Origin: Streptomyces sp. NBC_01237
GTDB lineage: Bacteria; Actinomycetota; Actinomycetes; Streptomycetales; Streptomycetaceae
DNA length: 64,000 nt
Direction of reading: 5' to 3'
Assembly (NCBI RefSeq): GCF_035917275.1
Contig: NZ_CP108508.1
Span: 2,790,001 to 2,854,000 of the forward strand
A program made the position numbers and the translations under genes. The notes under the pieces are model-generated. The model saw nothing but the letters and a program-made list of their open reading frames with translations. It had not been told where the DNA came from and did not search any database. Shown one piece after another: positions 60,940 through 64,000 of the stretch (positions are counted from its first letter, which is position 1; each line of letters opens with the position of its first letter).

Positions 60940-62084
60940 CCGCCCCGGCCGCCATCGCGCTGCGCTCCGTGCATCTGCGCTACGGCGGGAACGTCGCGCT
61001 GGACGGGCTGGACCTGGAGGTGGCGGAGGGCGAGTTCTACTGTCTGCTCGGCCCGTCGGGCGCGGGCAAGACGACCACGCTGAAGACCGTCGCGGGCCTG
61101 GTGGAGCCGCAGTCCGGGTCGGTGGAGCTGGGCGGGGCCGACATGGCGGGCGTCGAGCCGTACGACCGGGGCGTGGCCATGTGCTTCGAGTCGTACGCGC
61201 TGTACCCGCACCGCACGGCGTACGACAATCTGGCCTCCCCGCTCCGTTCGCCCCGCCACCGCCTCCCCGCGGACCAGGTGCGGGCCCGGATCGGGGAGAC
61301 CGCCGAACTCCTCGGGATCAGCGCCCTGCTGGACCGGCCGGTGGGCGCCCTGTCGAACGGGCAGCGCCAGCGCGTCGCGCTCGGCCGGGTGCTGGTCCGT
61401 CCGGCGCGGGCCTTCCTCCTCGACGAGCCGCTGTCGCACCTGGACGCCAAGCTGCGCCAGGCGATGCGCGCCGAGCTGCGGGCGATCGGCGAGGTGCGGC
61501 GCACGACCACCCTGTACGTCACGCACGACGCGGTGGAGGCGCTGGCACTCGGCGACCGGATCGGGGTGATCAGGGACGGCCGCCTGGTGCAGAGCGGCAC
61601 CCGCGAGGAGCTGTGGCACCACCCGGACGACACCTTCGTCGCCCGTGCCTTCGGCCGGCCCCGGATCAATCTGCTGCCGGGCACCGTGACGTCCGAGGGC
61701 CGCTTCCGGGCGGCGGACGGCTCGTACGAACTGCCGCTGACCGTGCCCGCGGCGCCGGGCACGGCCGTTCAACTGGGGCTGCGCCCACGGGACATCGGGC
61801 TCGGGGAAGGCCGGGTGAGCGATGCCGGCAGAGCGTCGGGCGGCGGGCCCGGCAGCGGACCCGGGGTCGCGTTCACGGGCTCCGTCTACATCACCGAGGT
61901 GCTGGGCCGGGCGACCGAGGTCACCGTCCGGATCGGCGAACAGCAGCTGTCCCTCGTCGTCCCGCGCGCCGAGGCCGCGGGCCTGCGTCCCGACGAACCG
62001 GTGCGGCTCCACGCGGCGCGGACGAGACTGCTGTTGTTCGAGGCCGACCGGCCGGAGAGACCAGGACGAAGGATCAGCCCATGA
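60936..62084 (+). CDS. Sugar ABC transporter ATPase 1 with altered Q-loop
   Basis: Protein of 382 aa: MalK-like nucleotide-binding domain (1-235) plus C-terminal TOBE/OB domain. Walker A is GPSGAGKTT, Walker B AFLLDEPLSHLD and H-loop YVTHD. Two family positions differ: the Q-loop reads MCFESYALYPH (Glu for Gln), and the signature is LSNGQRQR (Asn for Gly). The same Q-to-E change occurs in ATPase 2. It overlaps the preceding and following genes by four bases each. Confidence 0.92.
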   Translation: MTAPAAIALRSVHLRYGGNVALDGLDLEVAEGEFYCLLGPSGAGKTTTLKTVAGLVEPQSGSVELGGADMAGVEPYDRGVAMCFESYALYPHRTAYDNLASPLRSPRHRLPADQVRARIGETAELLGISALLDRPVGALSNGQRQRVALGRVLVRPARAFLLDEPLSHLDAKLRQAMRAELRAIGEVRRTTTLYVTHDAVEALALGDRIGVIRDGRLVQSGTREELWHHPDDTFVARAFGRPRINLLPGTVTSEGRFRAADGSYELPLTVPAAPGTAVQLGLRPRDIGLGEGRVSDAGRASGGGPGSGPGVAFTGSVYITEVLGRATEVTVRIGEQQLSLVVPRAEAAGLRPDEPVRLHAARTRLLLFEADRPERPGRRISP

Positions 62085-62929
62085 GCAGTCTTCAGCAGCG
62101 CGGACCCGCCCCCCGTCAGGCGTCCATCGCCGAGTACGTCCTCGCCGAGGGCGAGGTCAGCGCCGCCGAGCTGGCCGAGCGGTTCGACGTCAGTCTGATG
62201 ACCATCCACCGCGACCTCGACGAGCTGGAGCGGCAGGGCATCGTCCGGAAGTTCCGCGGTGGGGTGACGGCCCAGCCCTCCGGTGTCTTCGAGTCGAACG
62301 TGGCCTACCGGCTGAAGACCATGCGCGCCGAGAAGGCCGCCGTCGCCGAGCGGGCGGTGCGGCTCATCGAGCCGGGCATGGCGGTGATGCTGGACGACTC
62401 GACCTCGACCCTGGAGATCGCGCGGCGGCTGCGGGCCATCACCCCCCTCACCGTCGTCACCAACTTCCTCGAAGCGATAACCGTGTTGTCGCAGGAGCGG
62501 GGCATCCATCTGATGGGCCTGGGCGGCGACTACGACCCGCTGCACTCCTCCTTCCTCGGGGTCTCCTGCGTGGAGGCCGTGCAGTCCCTCCAGGTCGACG
62601 TCTGCTTCACCTCGACGTCCGCGGTGTCCGGCGGCTTCGCCTATCACCAGGAGCAGCACATCGTGTCCGTGAAGCGGGCGATGCTCGACTCGGCCGCACG
62701 CAACGTCCTGCTGCTGGACCACTCCAAGCTGGGGCGCGTCGCCCTGCACCGGCTCGCCCCGCTCAGCCGGTTCGATCTGGTGCTGGTGGACGACGGGGCG
62801 TCCGCCGAGGCACTGCGCGATCTGGACGAGCACAAGGTCCCCTACGAGGTCTGCGCGACCGGCACGAGCGCGGGCGACGACAACGGGGCGGGCGTCGGCA
62901 CGGCATCGGGAGGTGGCGGTGAACGGTGA
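62081..62929 (+). CDS. DeoR family transcriptional regulator
   Basis: Protein of 282 aa. The DeoR winged helix (ASIAEYVLAEGEVSAAELAERFDVSLMTIHRDLDELERQGIVRKFRGG, residues ~14-62) is followed by the DeoRC sugar-phosphate sensor (MLDDSTSTLEIARRL, LMGLGGDYDPLHSSFLG, LLLDHSKLGR). It probably senses the phosphorylated sugar made by the FGGY kinase and controls both divergent units. The start ATG 62081 overlaps ATPase 1 (ATGA); the stop overlaps the GTG of ATPase 2. Its placement between the two ATPase genes is unusual. Confidence 0.92.
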   Translation: MSSLQQRGPAPRQASIAEYVLAEGEVSAAELAERFDVSLMTIHRDLDELERQGIVRKFRGGVTAQPSGVFESNVAYRLKTMRAEKAAVAERAVRLIEPGMAVMLDDSTSTLEIARRLRAITPLTVVTNFLEAITVLSQERGIHLMGLGGDYDPLHSSFLGVSCVEAVQSLQVDVCFTSTSAVSGGFAYHQEQHIVSVKRAMLDSAARNVLLLDHSKLGRVALHRLAPLSRFDLVLVDDGASAEALRDLDEHKVPYEVCATGTSAGDDNGAGVGTASGGGGER

Positions 62930-64000
62930 CTGAACTGGCCCTGCGCGCCCTGCGCAAGACCTACCCCGGGCGGGGCCGGGCGGCCGGGGTCGAGGCGGTG
63001 CGGTCCATCGACGTCGAGCTGCGGTCCGGAGAGCTGCTGGGCCTGCTGGGCCCCTCCGGCTGCGGCAAGTCCACGACGCTGCGGATGATCGCCGGTCTGG
63101 AGACCGTCACCGGCGGCGACATCCTCATCGGCGGCTCCTCGGTCGTGCCGCTCCCGGCGCAGCGGCGCAATATCGGGGTCGCGTTCGAGAACTACGCGCT
63201 GTATCCGCCGCTGACGGTCGCGGAGAACCTCGGATTCGGGCTGTCGGCGCGGCGACGCCACGGCCGGGCCGAGATTCGCGGCAGAGTGGCGGCCATGGCC
63301 GAACGTCTCGGGATCACCGACCTGCTCGGATCCCGCCCGGCCGCGCTCTCCAGCGGGCAGAAGCAGCGGGTGGCGCTGGCCCGCGCGCTGATCCGCGAGC
63401 CCGACGTACTGCTGCTCGACGAACCGCTCTCGCATCTGGACGCCGCCCAGCGGGACGCCACACGGCGCGAGCTGAAACGCATCCAGCGGGACTCCGGGCA
63501 CACCGCGATCCTCGTGACGCACGACCAGGAGGAGGCCCTGTCGCTCGCCGACCGGATCGCGGTCATGCGGGACGGCGAGATCCAGCAGCTCGGCACGCCC
63601 GAGGAGATCTATGACGCCCCGGCGAATCTCTTCGTCGCCGACTTCGTCGGGGAACCGGCGGTCAATCTGCTTCCGGGCGTCATGGACGGCGGGGGCGTAC
63701 GGCTCTCGGACACCGTGGCCTTCCCGGTACCGCACCGCTGCGCCGCACCGGGGCGCTCCGTGGTCCTGGGCATCCGGCCCGAGGACCTCACCCTGGGCGA
63801 CACGGGCGTACCGGCCCGGGTCGCCGCCCATGAGCCCCTCCTCGAAACGGGCATCGCCACGCTCGCCCTGGACGGGGTGGCCGGGCCCGTCGTCGTCCTG
63901 ACCGGACCCGGAGTACGGCTCGGCCGGGGCGACACCGTGACGGTCGCCGCCGACCCGCGGCACATCCATGTCTTCGACGCCGAAACAGGAGACGCACTTC
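62926..64000 (+). CDS. Sugar ABC transporter ATPase 2 (3' end outside window)
   Basis: 358 residues visible. Walker A GPSGCGKST, Q-loop position VAFENYALYPPLTV (Glu for Gln), signature LSSGQKQR (Ser for Gly), Walker B LLLDEPLSHLD, H-loop LVTHDQEEALSLADR, then a C-terminal TOBE domain (VVLGIRPEDLTLGD). It starts with GTG 62926 in a GTGA overlap with the DeoR gene. With ATPase 1 it probably forms a heterodimer serving the same permease pair. Confidence 0.9.
   Translation, partial: MTELALRALRKTYPGRGRAAGVEAVRSIDVELRSGELLGLLGPSGCGKSTTLRMIAGLETVTGGDILIGGSSVVPLPAQRRNIGVAFENYALYPPLTVAENLGFGLSARRRHGRAEIRGRVAAMAERLGITDLLGSRPAALSSGQKQRVALARALIREPDVLLLDEPLSHLDAAQRDATRRELKRIQRDSGHTAILVTHDQEEALSLADRIAVMRDGEIQQLGTPEEIYDAPANLFVADFVGEPAVNLLPGVMDGGGVRLSDTVAFPVPHRCAAPGRSVVLGIRPEDLTLGDTGVPARVAAHEPLLETGIATLALDGVAGPVVVLTGPGVRLGRGDTVTVAADPRHIHVFDAETGDAL

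Overview
The window is chromosomal DNA of a Streptomyces, or a very close relative. It is GC-rich throughout, with strong codon bias, frequent GTG starts and 1- or 4-base stop/start overlaps. The gene order rne - radical SAM pair - rodA/mrdA/mreDCB - ndk - folC - valS - clpX - clpP2 - clpP1 - tig is the conserved arrangement of the Streptomyces core chromosome. No species can be named from sequence alone.

Layout. Positions 1-30470 are mostly a leftward core block: RNase E/G (its C-terminus lies off the window), two radical-SAM family genes flanking a repetitive membrane protein, a CYTH-CHAD protein, the cell-elongation set (rodA, mrdA/PBP2, mreD, mreC, mreB), ndk, a DUF4233 protein, folC, valS, clpX, clpP2, clpP1 and trigger factor. 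Two rightward insertions interrupt it: an orphan response regulator with a degenerate receiver plus a UDP-GlcNAc 2-epimerase and a membrane glycosyltransferase (18578-22033), and a Pro/Gly/Gln-rich membrane protein (24867-25862). tRNA-Pro(UGG) and tRNA-Gly(UCC) follow.

Positions 30894-36767 hold an integrated element of about 5.8 kb, bounded by a 46-bp direct repeat of the 3' half of tRNA-Gly. It has the layout of an actinomycete integrative element of the pSAM2 type: tyrosine integrase, excisionase, HUH rolling-circle initiator, two small proteins, a divergent GntR regulator with three palindromic operator-like sites, an acetyltransferase and a small membrane protein. It has no FtsK/Tra translocase. 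It also carries a striking 64-bp-arm inverted repeat and a pair of near-identical 22-bp repeats just inside its two ends. This is the most unusual part of the window.

Positions 36879-55357 are mixed chromosomal genes: a 64-aa membrane protein, an acyltransferase-3 membrane protein, an HD phosphohydrolase, an FtsX-type ABC exporter, a cation/proton antiporter, a PP2C phosphatase, an Eis-like acetyltransferase, a Nei/Fpg glycosylase, rpiB, three paralogous amino-acid permeases, a flavin oxidoreductase and bioY. Positions 55453-64000 form a carbohydrate locus. A histidine phosphatase and an FGGY kinase are divergent from a binding-protein-dependent sugar or polyol transporter with two permeases and two distinct ATPases, and a DeoR regulator sits between the ATPases. 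The shared promoter region holds a 32-bp dyad likely to be the DeoR operator. The last ATPase runs off the window.

Many intergenic gaps carry long perfect hairpins acting as terminators between operons.
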